A stretch of 64,000 nucleotides of DNA, taken from Obelidium mucronatum (lineage: Eukaryota > Chytridiomycota > Chytridiomycetes > Chytridiales > Chytriomycetaceae). Each line of letters begins with the position of its first letter. Position 1 is the stretch's first letter. The DNA is taken from positions 124,001 through 188,000 of the forward strand of contig JAIVFH010000039.1 of NCBI GenBank assembly GCA_025765595.1, written 5' to 3'. The notes under the pieces are model-generated. The model worked only from the letters and a program-made list of their open reading frames with translations, made no database searches and was not told the origin of the DNA. Positions 1-9,860 of this stretch are shown here, piece by piece. Position numbers and translations under genes: made by a program.

Positions 1-3000
1 GTAAAGCTTCCAGTTGCAGTTGGCACTTCCACTCGGGAGGTGATTGTGGAGGAAGTCACAACATCCGAAATTGTGACAAACCTTCCTATCGCGGTCGATG
101 CGTCTACTCGGGAGGTGATTGTGGAGGAAGTGACAACATCCGAAATTGTGACAAACCTTCCTATCGCGGTCGATGCGTCTACTCGGGAGGTGATTGTGGA
201 GGAAGTGACAACATCCGAAATTGTGACAAACCTTCCTATCGCGGTCGATGCGTCCACTCGGGAGGTGATTGTGGAGGAAGTAGAAATCGTCGAAGTTGTT
301 GAAGATACTCCATTAATTTTACGGAATGGGCAGAAGGAGGCGTTGGTTGAAACTATTACGACGGTGGAGACGGTCGAAGTTCTTCATGCGGTGCCTGCCA
401 GTTTTGTTGAAACGAATGTTCGAGAAATCCAGGAAGAAGAAGTGGTAGTGGTCGAAGTGGTAGGCATGCCATGACGGAACAACATTGGAAACCGTGGAAA
501 CGATAGTAGAAGAGGTGATTGTCGGCAAAGCACGCAATTCAACTCCTTTTTCGGAAGTCGTCGAAGAAACTGTTTTCTGTGGAACAGAAATTGTTTCTGA
601 ACTGCCTCTGCAGGTAGGTGCTGGAGTCACCACTGTGATCATTGAGGAAACTACAGTCACAACGACCGTTTGTGCAACCGAATCTTTCGATGGCGTCACA
701 AGTATTGTGGAAGAGACCGTCGAAACTATCGATGTAACAAATGTTGAGGAGGCTGAGATCGCTGTTGTTGAACCAAAAACCAGTCCGGCGGAACTTGTCA
801 TTGACGAAGCCTATTCGTTGACCGCGAAAGAGCTCTTGTATTCTGATGAAGAAGGGGGGAAGGATGGTCTGACGAGAAAGGCACCCGAGCCGACCGAAAT
901 TCTTACTGAGGAACTGAATAATACTGCAAAACACACTGTGATTGAAGAAGTTACAGTGAAAACTGTGGCTGTTTCGGTTGGCGAGCTTCCAGTGCCGGTT
1001 GATGCGACGGTATCCGAAATTGTATGCGAAGAGACAACCGTCATAGAGACGCATACACTTTTGGATATGAATGAAGCAGTCGTGGAAGAGACTGGCGTTG
1101 AGCCACGATCTATTGGACCTTTGTCGGCATACCAGCAGGAAGAAGGAGTCGTCGAAATAACCACTGTTGTGGTTGTAGAAGAAACTGTGTTTGAATTCTC
1201 TCCAAGCCAAGTTGCTGCGGCTGGGGGCAAGAAAGACGCCCGGCTTTCCGATGGAGTGATCAAGTCAAGTGAGGAAGAGCAAGCGACAGATGCAGCGGCT
1301 ATCGACGATATTGTGGAGGAATTCATTGTTGTTGAAGAGCGTGAATTGAACGTCGACAGTGAAGCAGCAGAAAATGCTGTAGACGAGTTTGTTGTTGTCG
1401 ATGCCCCACGAGAAGGCCCAGGTAATGATCCGCTTGTTAAAAATATTTTATTGTGTGTTTTGACTATTGTTTCCAGTATCGTTGCCTGCGATTTCGATTC
1501 AACCATTGGCGAAGACTGGTAAGTGGCGAATTGAGAAATTTCGTTGTGTGTCTGGCGCTGAGAATTTGCTCAGTTTTTATCGGAAATCTCGGATCGTCTG
1601 CCACTGCCGAAAGTGTTGCGGATTACTTTTCCAGCTGTGGAGAGATTCAGTCCGTTCGCATCATCACAGGGCAAGATGGCGCGCCAAAGGGATTCGGGTA
1701 CATTGACTTTTTCAGTGTTGAGGCAGCCGAGAAGGCCGTTGGCTTCAGTCATACTGAGCTTGAAGGTCGGGACATCTATGTCGCTCTTTCTCCGCAGCAG
1801 CCTGTGCGGGCAACGGGCGACAAGTCCGTTACCATCGTTACGCGTGATGCAAGCGATGGAGAAGCATTTGCTCCCGTTGCCGACGACTTGGTCGACATGT
1901 ACGACACAGAGGAGATTGTGACTACGCAGGCGATTGACGCAGAGGATCTTGAATATCAAATGGAAGGCAATGAAGTCCGCGACGAAGTAAGTCTCTGAAA
2001 GCTGTCTGGGCTTTGGTGTAACAGGGTTTTCGCTAGTTTTCGGATGATGCTCAGATGGAATTTCCGCAGTCAAACTACCGTTCCAAATTCAACGAGTTCA
2101 GCACTCGTTGGAACGAGTTGTTCTATGGATCCCAGACCGTCAAAGAACAGTTGTCGTCATTTGTTGCGTCTTGTTTCTTCAGTTCGTTGAGCCATAGCAA
2201 CAGACGATCTATTCTACTTTCTAGCCCATCCCGTATGTTGATGGGAAATTTTTTGTGTGCCTAAACTGACTTCTTCTTTCTTTGGTATATAGCCCACGGT
2301 GCCCGTACTCTCGAGTATGTGTCAAACAACCCCATTCAATTCAGTGCCAATGGCAAGGTAATTCTCTTGAGGGGACCCCAAGGCAGCGGTCGAACCACTG
2401 TAACAAGAATCCTTGCTGATGCTCTGGATTTGGAGCCATACCGAATTGATTTGAGTGTGATTGCGGAACCAGAAGAAATAATCGGCGACAAGAAGCGCAG
2501 CAGTGTGTTTGCCAAGATTGCTGCATGTGGAGAAGACCGAATGGGGACTATGGTGCTCTTTGACAACTGTAAGTGACATGATTGGTACCTTCTTTTCTCA
2601 CAAAAGCTGTGCAGTCGATAAGATTGATCCTGAAGCTGCCATTGCGGAAACGGTCCTGCAAATTCTCTCGTCTCCAACCCACAACTTCCATGATCCGAGC
2701 CTCAACATCAACATTGATTTGTACAATACGTTGTTTGTTCTCACTATTGCGGATGGAACCTGGCTCCCTGCTTCCTTCACCGCTCTCACCAAAATACATG
2801 CGATTCGGGTGCCAGCGCCTACTCTGGAAGAAGTTGTTCATGTTGCTTGGGCTGTTGTGTTGCCAAAGGTTTTGGAAGATTTGGGATGTGTAGGCCGTGT
2901 ACTCTGGACGCGAGGCGCTGTGGAGAGGGTGAGTGCGCACGGAGGTGCGATTGGATACGTTGAAATGGAGCGGAGTGTTGTCAAAGTTGTGGAGGAGTGC

Positions 3001-3663
3001 TGCGCTAGACTGCTGGTCCACGATGTTGACACACTTTTGGTTGATTCCGAAAACGTGATTGGTTTGCTGAATGGCGAAAGCGTGCAAACGGAAGTGGATG
3101 AAGGCGTATGGGAAAATGGAGTTGTGGGAGGAGGCTGGGGGAGCTGTGTGTGGGTGAGTGAGTTCGGATTGGAGAGCGTGGATGTACTGGAGAGCGAAGG
3201 TCCTCTTGGAGCGGTGGTATCGAATCATCCTGAGTGCATGGAAGTAGAAATGGGAGTTGGGTTCGCCAAGAGCTGGATGAAGCAGACGCGACCAGATGTC
3301 ATTGAGGCACGCGGTGGCGGCGGGAAAGTGTTGGTAGATGTCAGCAGCAGCTTGTCATCGAGAGATGGGGTTTTGCTCGCAGCAACGGCATTTGCCTACG
3401 TGAGTGATTGTCTTGGGCTCAAGCTGCCTGAACGCACGGCGCTGTTGGTGGCACTAAAGCTGACGGGGCGCATGGTTGGCGTGAAAGGGGATCTTGTGGA
3501 GAGAATTCTGAAAGCAGTGGAAGGGGGTGCCAAGGCGATTGTTCTGGCTGTGGGCTCAAAGGGTGTGTGGGAAACGATCCCCAAGGGATTGTTGGAGGGA
3601 GTTGTGCCAGTCTATGTATCGTCCTTTGATGGCCTTGTGGCGCTTTATGCCCGCGAGGAATGA
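1..3663 (+). CDS. RRM plus degenerate Lon-type AAA+/protease protein (5' partial)
   Basis: 5' truncated by the window edge. Exons are about 1-1421 (with a frame break near 460-514), 1574-1986, 2055-2232, 2293-2568 and 2615-3663; the last four introns are GT-AG and keep frame. The N-terminal part is a long Glu/Val-rich segment with 25-residue tandem repeats. Next comes an RRM (RNP2 VFIGNLG, RNP1 KGFGYIDF). The third block aligns with Lon proteases by eye: a pre-ATPase stretch (LFYGSQTVKEQL), Walker A GPQGSGRTT, a Walker B-like VLFDNFDKID where Lon has DEIDK, then the Lon small domain. A C-terminal Lon-protease-like fold follows, but the DGPSAG catalytic serine motif reads DGVLLA and the catalytic Lys position reads Arg (LVER for LKEK). 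It is therefore probably a non-proteolytic pseudo-Lon. The RRM and Lon parts are joined by a phase-0 GTAAGT...CAG intron (1987-2054). The alternative is two genes, with the second starting at the ATG at 2055. Function unknown. Confidence 0.75.
37..261 (+). repeat. 75-bp in-frame tandem repeat, three copies plus partial copies
   Basis: Three nearly identical 75-bp units (37-111, 112-186, 187-261) each encode a 25-residue Glu/Val/Thr-rich unit beginning EVIVEEVTTSEIV. A partial fourth copy starts at 262 and a diverged remnant precedes position 37. Only single-base differences are visible between units (for example gtcaca/gtgaca), which suggests recent unequal exchange. Looser copies of the same motif recur further into the protein. 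Confidence 0.95.
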
Positions 3664-3700
3664 TGACAATCTATGTTGAATCTATGCCCCCATCGTTGGC

Positions 3701-3706
3701 AATAAA
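3701..3706 (+). terminator. Putative poly(A) signal AATAAA of the RRM/pseudo-Lon gene
   Basis: AATAAA lies 37 bp after the stop at 3661-3663 and only 17 bp before the ATG of the next gene. If used, the 3' end of this gene overlaps the 5' leader of the BRCC36-like gene. Confidence 0.4.
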
Positions 3707-3723
3707 AATAGTCGTGAAAAAAC

Positions 3724-4438
3724 ATGAGCCAAGTTGTGGTGGCCGCTGACGTGTACCTGGCACTAAGCACGTATGCTCTCGCAACAGGTATATCGCAAGC
3801 AATGCCTGCGCTGATGGACTGAATCCTTAAGCGCACGTGTCTTGCAGAGAAGGAAGAGACACTTGCCATGTTGATGGGGACTACATCCGGCGACGGGCAG
3901 GTCGTGACAGTCACGCACTGCCTATTCTGCCAACGAAAAGACAAGCGCAAGGATCGTGTGGTAATTGGCATTCTTGGGGGTCGTGAGTGGTGGCTGTGGG
4001 ATTAAATTGGTTGCCACTTGCAGGAGATATCCAGCGAACAATTGAGCGAGGCCATTAGCTATGCCGAAGCTACAGAAACGGCTGTTATTGGATGGGGTAA
4101 GTTTATGTGCAATTTGGGAAATGCGTAGCGTTGGTGCTATTTAGTTGCGTGAATATTATTCTTGTTGGAATTGTGGTGGATCGTGACGATTGCGGTTTGC
4201 TGCGCGAGAAGCCTCTTTTCTCACGATAGTAACGACTTTCCAGCGCATTCGCACCCCCACATTACGGTTCTTCCTTCACACGTGGACTTGCGATGCCAAC
4301 GGGACCAGCAAATGCTCAGCGAATCATTCATTGGTCTGATTCTGAGCGTGTTTAACGATTTCAATGGTGTTCAAAAGTGCCAGCTGATTGCGTTCCGAAG
4401 CGTTGCTGACGGTGGGGACTTGGTGTGAGTATTGAGTA

Positions 4439-4474
<36 letters not shown>

Positions 4475-4881
4475 ATCCATGATTTCCTGAGTGCTCTCTG
4501 AAGTCTGAACAAATCACTTTCTTTTTTTTTTGGCATGGTAGGCGGCAGGAAGTGCCAGTATTCATTGGCCGAAGCGACAAAGGAATCACGCCCGAATCTC
4601 TGCAGCAACTCTATCGAATCCCGGCTATATTCTTGCAAGAGGAAAACGAGTTCTTCAACAAGGCGATATCTGGGGGCAGCAGCAACAGCTCCAAGAAAGA
4701 GAAGCAAGAAAAATTGAAGGGGATGCAGTCGTTAGAAACGTCCCACTACAGCGGAGTGTATCTGCGAAATATGACGTCGGTGCTCGATAAACTTTGTGTT
4801 CCCTTGGTTGAGGCCGTGGAAGCGCGGCATGCCCGAAATTTGGCGGAGATCGTTTTGTTGAAAGAAACGTTGCGGTCGTAA
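3724..4881 (+). CDS. BRCC3: BRCC36-like JAMM/MPN+ deubiquitinase
   Basis: Exons 3724-3787, 3848-3960, 4024-4096, 4244-4424 and 4542-4881 give 256 codons. BRCC36 is the zinc-dependent, Lys63-linkage-specific deubiquitinase of the BRISC and BRCA1-A complexes. Visible hallmarks are the N-terminal STYALATEKEET stretch holding the expected catalytic Glu, the family signature CQRKDKRKDRV, and an intact JAMM zinc motif HSHPHITVLPSHVD (HxH, ten residues, Asp) assembled across the intron ending at 4243. The residue before HSHP reads Ala where the human protein has Tyr, so that splice junction is the least certain. The C-terminal half (from residue about 145) is helical, as expected for the partner-binding coiled region. 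Intron 4 (4425-4541) contains a 35-base C run. The family is absent from common yeasts, so its presence supports an early-diverging fungus. Confidence 0.88.
4440..4474. repeat. 35-bp poly-C tract inside a BRCC36 intron
   Basis: An uninterrupted run of C follows the GTGAGT donor at 4425. It makes up about a third of the 117-bp intron. A tract like this could form an i-motif or G-quadruplex and is also a likely place for a length error in the assembly. Confidence 0.95.
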
Positions 4882-4934
4882 AAATAATACAACAACATGA
4901 ATAGCAAACTGTTCCCCTTTCACTTCAATTATGA

Positions 4935-4940
4935 TTTATT
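4935..4940 (-). terminator. Putative poly(A) signal of the LRR gene
   Basis: TTTATT on the plus strand (AATAAA on the minus strand) lies 44 bp beyond the stop codon at 4984-4986. It sits in the 102-bp convergent gap to the BRCC36-like gene. Confidence 0.4.
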
Positions 4941-4983
4941 TATCTCACACCAAAGTCTCAAACGAGATGTGTTCTAGAAACAT

Positions 4984-7248
4984 TCATCCTTCGTATGCTG
5001 GCGGTTGTTCTGGTTCTTGCCTTGTTCGGTCGTTTGCATGTATCCTCTCCAACAATTCCAAGGCGTCTTCCAACATTACGCGTTCTCCCAGGGTGCATTG
5101 CAGCTGCTGAACCAAAGCATCTATATTCACACGACGAAGCACTTGGCCATTGATAGTTTGTGCCTCCGCTAGACGTGCTGTTTCTGGTCTCCCTCCGTTG
5201 TGCAAAATCCAATCTCGTGTTGTGATTGCTGTCCAGGAGCCAACCGTAAATGGTAGACTAAACCCATCCGAAGAACCTTCATTTGCGACTGGGGCATCTT
5301 TTCGCGATAGTCTATTACTGCCACCTCCCGCAATTAAAAAGTCGTCAAGTCGGGCTTGCAGCGCTTCAAACAGAGGTGAAGGTTTTTCCTTTTCCAGAAC
5401 AGCTGAAGATGAGTGACCTGGGGTGAATTCCTCGTTTTCCCGACACAGAACAGTGATGTATTCATTGGGTTGATCAGTACCATTATCGGATGTATCCTCA
5501 AGATCGCCAACGGCATTAGACGTTCCAGACGCTGCCGCTACCACGGACTCTTCTCCCATAACCATAAGAGTGACTCCACTTTCGTCTTTTTTCTTTTTCC
5601 CTTTTTTATCGACAACTTCGATTTTCATCGCAGCTGCTGCCAGCCGTTGTAATGGCAACATTTCGGTGCTTTCAAGTTCTGTTCGTCCATCACCACTAGC
5701 GCCACCTCTACCAAATGGACTACAACCCGCCGTTCCAAGCTTCCAGCGCCGATAAAAAACGAAAGAAATAGAACCCAAGACTACCAGCACTACCGCGACT
5801 GCAATCCCTGCCACAAGGCCGGAACTTAAAGTGCCACCACCGATACAATTTGTATTCCGTTGGCCACCGTACTGACCGTTGAGGCAGTTAACTGAAAAAT
5901 CGACGGATGCAATCTTAGTCGAGAAATTTGAAGGGATGTCACCAGACAATAAATTATAATTTAGAAGGCTGTTTTGATTTTGGTTTCGTTACAAACGGGT
6001 ACTATCACAACTTCACACCATTAAAAAATCGAAACTTACAGCGTTTTCAAATTCAATCGTGTCAATTCCATGGGAATAGTGCCATTCAACAGATTGCTCT
6101 GCAGTTTCAGAGTATTGAGATTTGAATAATCCGAAATCACTTTGGGAATGCTCCCAGTAAAATGATTCTGACTGAGATCAAGCACCGTGAGCTGATTGGC
6201 AACTGGTAATACAAGATCATTCAAATCTCCCTTCAAACTGTTGTTCCCGAAGCTCAATGAGACCAAACTGGTAAGGGAGCTCAAATTCAAAGGAATTGTG
6301 CCATTTAACAGATTGTTTCCAAAGTCGAGGTATGTCAGCTTTGTCAAGGATGTGATTTCTGTTGGGATAGAGCCAGTGAATCCATTGTCGTTAAATCGCC
6401 TTGCAAAGGTACTGTTAATAAAACAAAGGACATCTTATAAAATCAACATACAGTATTTCCAAGTTCTTTAGATTTCCAAGAACAGACGGAATAGAGCCAT
6501 TCATTTTGTTGTTGAAGAAACTCCTGTTTCAACAATCATGTGAGGACGAAGGCATGTTCACTATTGAAGATAACAACTCACAAATATGTAAGCTTTGTGA
6601 GACCACCTAATTCAGTCGGTATTGGCCCTCTGAGATTGTTTTCAAAGAATGCCATGAATTGTATGTTTTTGAAATTCCCAAACTCTGTTGGAATCGATCC
6701 TGATATTTGATTGTGAAAGACATTCCTAAATGAAATACGTTTGTATGAGTGATGTGATTGGCATCTCCGAATGATCGAATAAGAACCCAGCTACATACAA
6801 AAGAGTGAGGTTCGTCAAACGGCCCAGTTCTGTGGGTAAGCTGCCTTGAACCCTGTTATTGCAGAATGAGAGCACATTTAAATTTGTGAGGTTGCTCAGT
6901 TCTGACGGGATTTCGCTGTTGATGTTGTTCCCCGACAGGTTGCTGCCATCAGCCCATTCAGTAAAAACTTCCAATATCGATCATGAATTAAGAACATACA
7001 GATTGATTAAGTTCTTTAGACGGGACAACGACGTTGGAATCGTGGTGAGTCCTCGGCCTTCAATGTCGCTGAACACCGCTTGTTTAGATCCTTAACGAAA
7101 AGAAAGGCTCTACTTACAGGCCAGTAACTGAGACTCCTTGGGCATCGCATGATACCATCGGATTGTTACAGCAGTCGCTGAGAAATGGAAAGGCTGCCGT
7201 CACAATTTCACAGTCTGTTGGGGGTTGGGGGAGAGTCACCACCGACAT
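4984..7248 (-). CDS. LRR single-pass transmembrane receptor-like protein
   Basis: Exons in transcript order are 7118-7248, 7000-7068, 6943 side 6799-6942, 6582-6725, 6452-6523, 6040-6411 and 4984-5968, giving 638 codons. A Cys-containing cap (DCEIVTAAFPFLSDCCNNP) precedes about ten plant-type 24-residue leucine-rich repeats (residues about 44-330, consensus like NNLLNGTIPLNLSSLTSL). A Cys-rich stalk and one hydrophobic helix (about 360-382) followed by YRRWK come next. The cytoplasmic tail (about 250 residues) ends QPPAYEG and has no kinase domain. All six introns are phase 2, falling after the second base of a Leu codon (the penultimate-exon junction also follows this), and internal exons are 69, 144, 144, 72 and 372 bp, so exons are LRR modules. 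No signal peptide is seen and an in-frame TAA sits 9 bp upstream of the ATG. The role is probably surface recognition or adhesion, but ligand and partner are unknown. Confidence 0.82.
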
Positions 7249-7283
7249 TTGATGTTACTATTTTTATTATAATAATAAAGGAA

Positions 7284-8733
7284 TCACTTCTCTTCAAGCG
7301 AATCTGCACGAGACCCCCACAAAATACTCTTCTTCTTACCACCGGCAATAGGGGCTCCACCAGTGCTACCCACTGCTGCCGTCCAGTGACGCTCCACACC
7401 GCCCTTCATCACAGTTCCACCTGAAACCGAACCTCCCTCCAAACTACTCAAGCAGAATCCTGGAACAACACCTTGCTGCTTAGTTGTCAAATTAAGCACT
7501 TCCATCCACCCGTCATTGAATTCAACGATAATTGATACCAAATCACCCAAGGAAAGGGGAATTTCATCGGTCAAGTTGGGAGAAAAAACTGTCGTGACGG
7601 CATGTGAAGCCTTTGGTGCTGTTACAGGAGGAGGGGTGTACATTCCTGTGGTGTGTTCCGCAACAAAATCGCGAACAGTTCCTCGTCGTGAGGCTGCAAT
7701 CATGGCAGCCGCGGCTGCAGCTGCTGTAGATGGAATTGATTCTGGAGTCGAATTCTTGTTACTATCATTGCTTGCGGCAACAAGGTCGGGGTGAGAGAAA
7801 GACGCTCTTGGAGTAGTCGAAGAATCCAATATATTATTTAGAGACGAATGAGCGGTAGTATAGTTCAAGTCTATAGAGGACTCTGAAACCACTGTGTCAG
7901 GTTCCATTGATCTGATTGCATTCGCAATAACAATGCTGCTTGGGATTTCTTCTGCAATCGTCCCACGTCTAGATGCTTTTGGAGTGGATTCATTCAGCAC
8001 TTCTACTGAACGAGAGACGGTAGTTTTGAGACTTGATGCATCCGCAAAGTCACTTGGAATCGCGGCTTGCTCCTTCTCAGGAATATATCCGACATCGTTA
8101 CTAACAAGAATCGCCGCGGAGATAGAATTTTCATAGTTGGGACTCGAAGGGGAACTGGCTCCGTTGGCTATGGGGTTTTAAATTTAGTATCACCATGACC
8201 TTGAAGAAACAAAATGACTGGTAAGACCTTCTCCTTTCGCAACCATAAAAGCACCGGAACTGCCTATGCTTTGGCTATCTGATTGATTGTATTCCTTCTT
8301 GGTACGTTTCTTCCAAAGGCAAAAGATAAAGAATCCAACAAGAAACAGCAACACAACCACAATAACGCCGATCGCGGCAGCAGAATAACCGGTAATAGAA
8401 GTATTATCTCTCGGAACTGGAGCACTTGTTGCTGAAGGAGCCACTGAAGGGGATGAAGACGCTTGTAAAGTGGTTGTGGTTGCACCAACAGTACAGCGCC
8501 TTGCTTCATTGAGGAGTCCATGATCGCACACAGCGCCAGCTGGAAGAACTGGCGAGATGCTGCAGTTTTAACTGTGAGCTAAAAAGTGGCCATATCTTGG
8601 AATTGGGTTCCACACGAATGTTGACAGTTTACCTTCCCTGCCCGACACCAGTGCACGTGATGAACAGTCCCTCACACTGAGCAACACACAACCGTTGGCC
8701 CTGGAACTCACATGCATTCACTCCAAGAGGCAT
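7284..8733 (-). CDS. Cys-rich single-pass membrane protein with C-terminal SH3 domain
   Basis: Exons 8633-8733, 8228-8559 and 7284-8167 give 438 codons. The short N-terminal part is Cys-rich (CEFQGQRLCVAQC) and is followed by a Ser/Thr/Pro stalk. A hydrophobic helix at about 94-117 (IGVIVVVLLFLVGFFIFCLW) ends in KKRTKK, the expected cytoplasmic side. A low-complexity tail leads to an SH3 domain at about 333-387 with its ALYDY-equivalent start, the SLGDLVSIIVEFNDGWMEV core and a VVPGFCLSSL ending. The layout resembles fungal osmosensor-like TM-SH3 proteins, but homology to Sho1 is not shown. The start is uncertain: the frame is open upstream and no clear signal peptide is present. The stop lies 35 bp before the ATG of the LRR gene on the same strand. 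Confidence 0.75.
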
Positions 8734-8813
8734 CGAGAATGTGTTTCTTTTTTTAGGCTCAAATTCCAAATATAACGAGTTCAAAAAAAAAAAGTGAACA
8801 TGTTTCTGCGAGT

Positions 8814-8932
8814 TCATTCTGGAACAGAACCGCCGAACTGCGCTGCAATCTTTTGCCAAGTGCGTTCAAAATGCGTTGGGCATTCTAAAAAAAGGAAGTC
8901 CACCGGACGGCTTGTTTAATAACAACAGAATA

Positions 8933-8969
<37 letters not shown>

Positions 8970-9814
8970 GCGAGAAAACGTTCTTACCATATCCATTAGG
9001 ATTTTTGGTCAAGTAATCTTGATGGTATTCCTCACCTGCAAGAAAAAACAAACGTATTTTAACTGTCTAGTTGAAAACCAACAACACATGCGTATTGTTT
9101 TACCATCCCAGAACTTTGTCGCTGGCTCCAATGTAGTGGAGATTTTGTTCTTGCCAAAGGCTGGTTGAAAACGAACAATAGCCCGCTCTGCCGCCAAACG
9201 TTGCTCTTCGGAATGATAGAAAATAGCAGAGCGGTATTGGGTTCCAGCATCTCCACCTGATTGGACATCCATTAAAATTGAGTCAAATATCAACGAATGG
9301 GAGTAATGATTGCGTTTCGATGAAGTTGCATGAAGAATCGGGAATTTTCGCACAATGCACGGGGGAGATGACATAGTCAACTTGGACCGAGAAATAAAAC
9401 CACAACGCACCTTGTCTGTTCAAAGTAGTTGGATCATGCATTCTGAAAAAGAAATCAAGGATTGTATCGTAACTAGCCGCGGCTGGGTCAAATTCCTTCA
9501 GAGAGGATAACCAAAAACATCAACAACTGGATATTGCTTGCCAAAACAAGGGTAAACTCACAAACTGAAGAACTTCTGCATGCTGAGTCTTTCCGGTGCA
9601 TACTTCCTTGTACGATGGATCGGCCTTGACACCTCCAGCATAGCCCACTCGTGGATTCGAAATAGCCTGTCCAAACTTCTTGACGAAGCTACGCTCGACA
9701 CCCCAGAAACATCCTGTATACTTGTAATGTCAAATTTCGGAGAGAAAAAGAAAAAAACCAAGAAGCGCAATTGTTAAGCGAACCTGCACCAAATGTGGCA
9801 AATTGCTTGGTCAT
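8814..9814 (-). CDS. MSRA: Peptide methionine-S-sulfoxide reductase (MsrA)
   Basis: Exons 9784-9814, 9562-9713, 9411-9495, 9104-9256, 8988-9035 and 8814-8884 give 179 codons; all five introns are GT-AG and preserve frame. MsrA reduces methionine-S-sulfoxide in oxidised proteins, with electrons from thioredoxin. The catalytic GCFWGVE motif is built across the first intron, putting the nucleophilic Cys at residue 12. Family signatures follow: [34 protein letters not shown] and the C-terminal EEYHQDYL. A late Cys (NGYECPTHF) lies in the last exon. The protein starts almost directly at the catalytic core, so it is probably cytosolic. The last intron carries a 35-base homopolymer. The gene begins 46 bp from the stop of the TMEM135-like gene. 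Confidence 0.93.
8934..8968. repeat. 35-bp poly-A (plus strand) tract in the last MsrA intron
   Basis: The run of A on the plus strand reads as poly-T in the transcript, inside the intron 8885-8987 and well upstream of the TTTTTTTAG acceptor. It acts as an extreme polypyrimidine stretch, and its exact length may be unreliable. Confidence 0.95.
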
Positions 9815-9860
9815 TTGTTTGATTTTTACAACAATAATAAAACAGACAACGAAAGGTGCA

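Noticed and set aside
319..1506. Long minus-strand ORFs opposite the Glu/Val-rich gene
   Set aside because: They are mirror images of the repetitive plus-strand codons (Ser/Thr-rich shadows) with no domain or splice support.
5334..5516. Possible kinase or death-type domain in the LRR protein tail
   Set aside because: No glycine-rich loop, VAIK or HRD/DFG motifs are present. The tail looks disordered apart from a short helical end.
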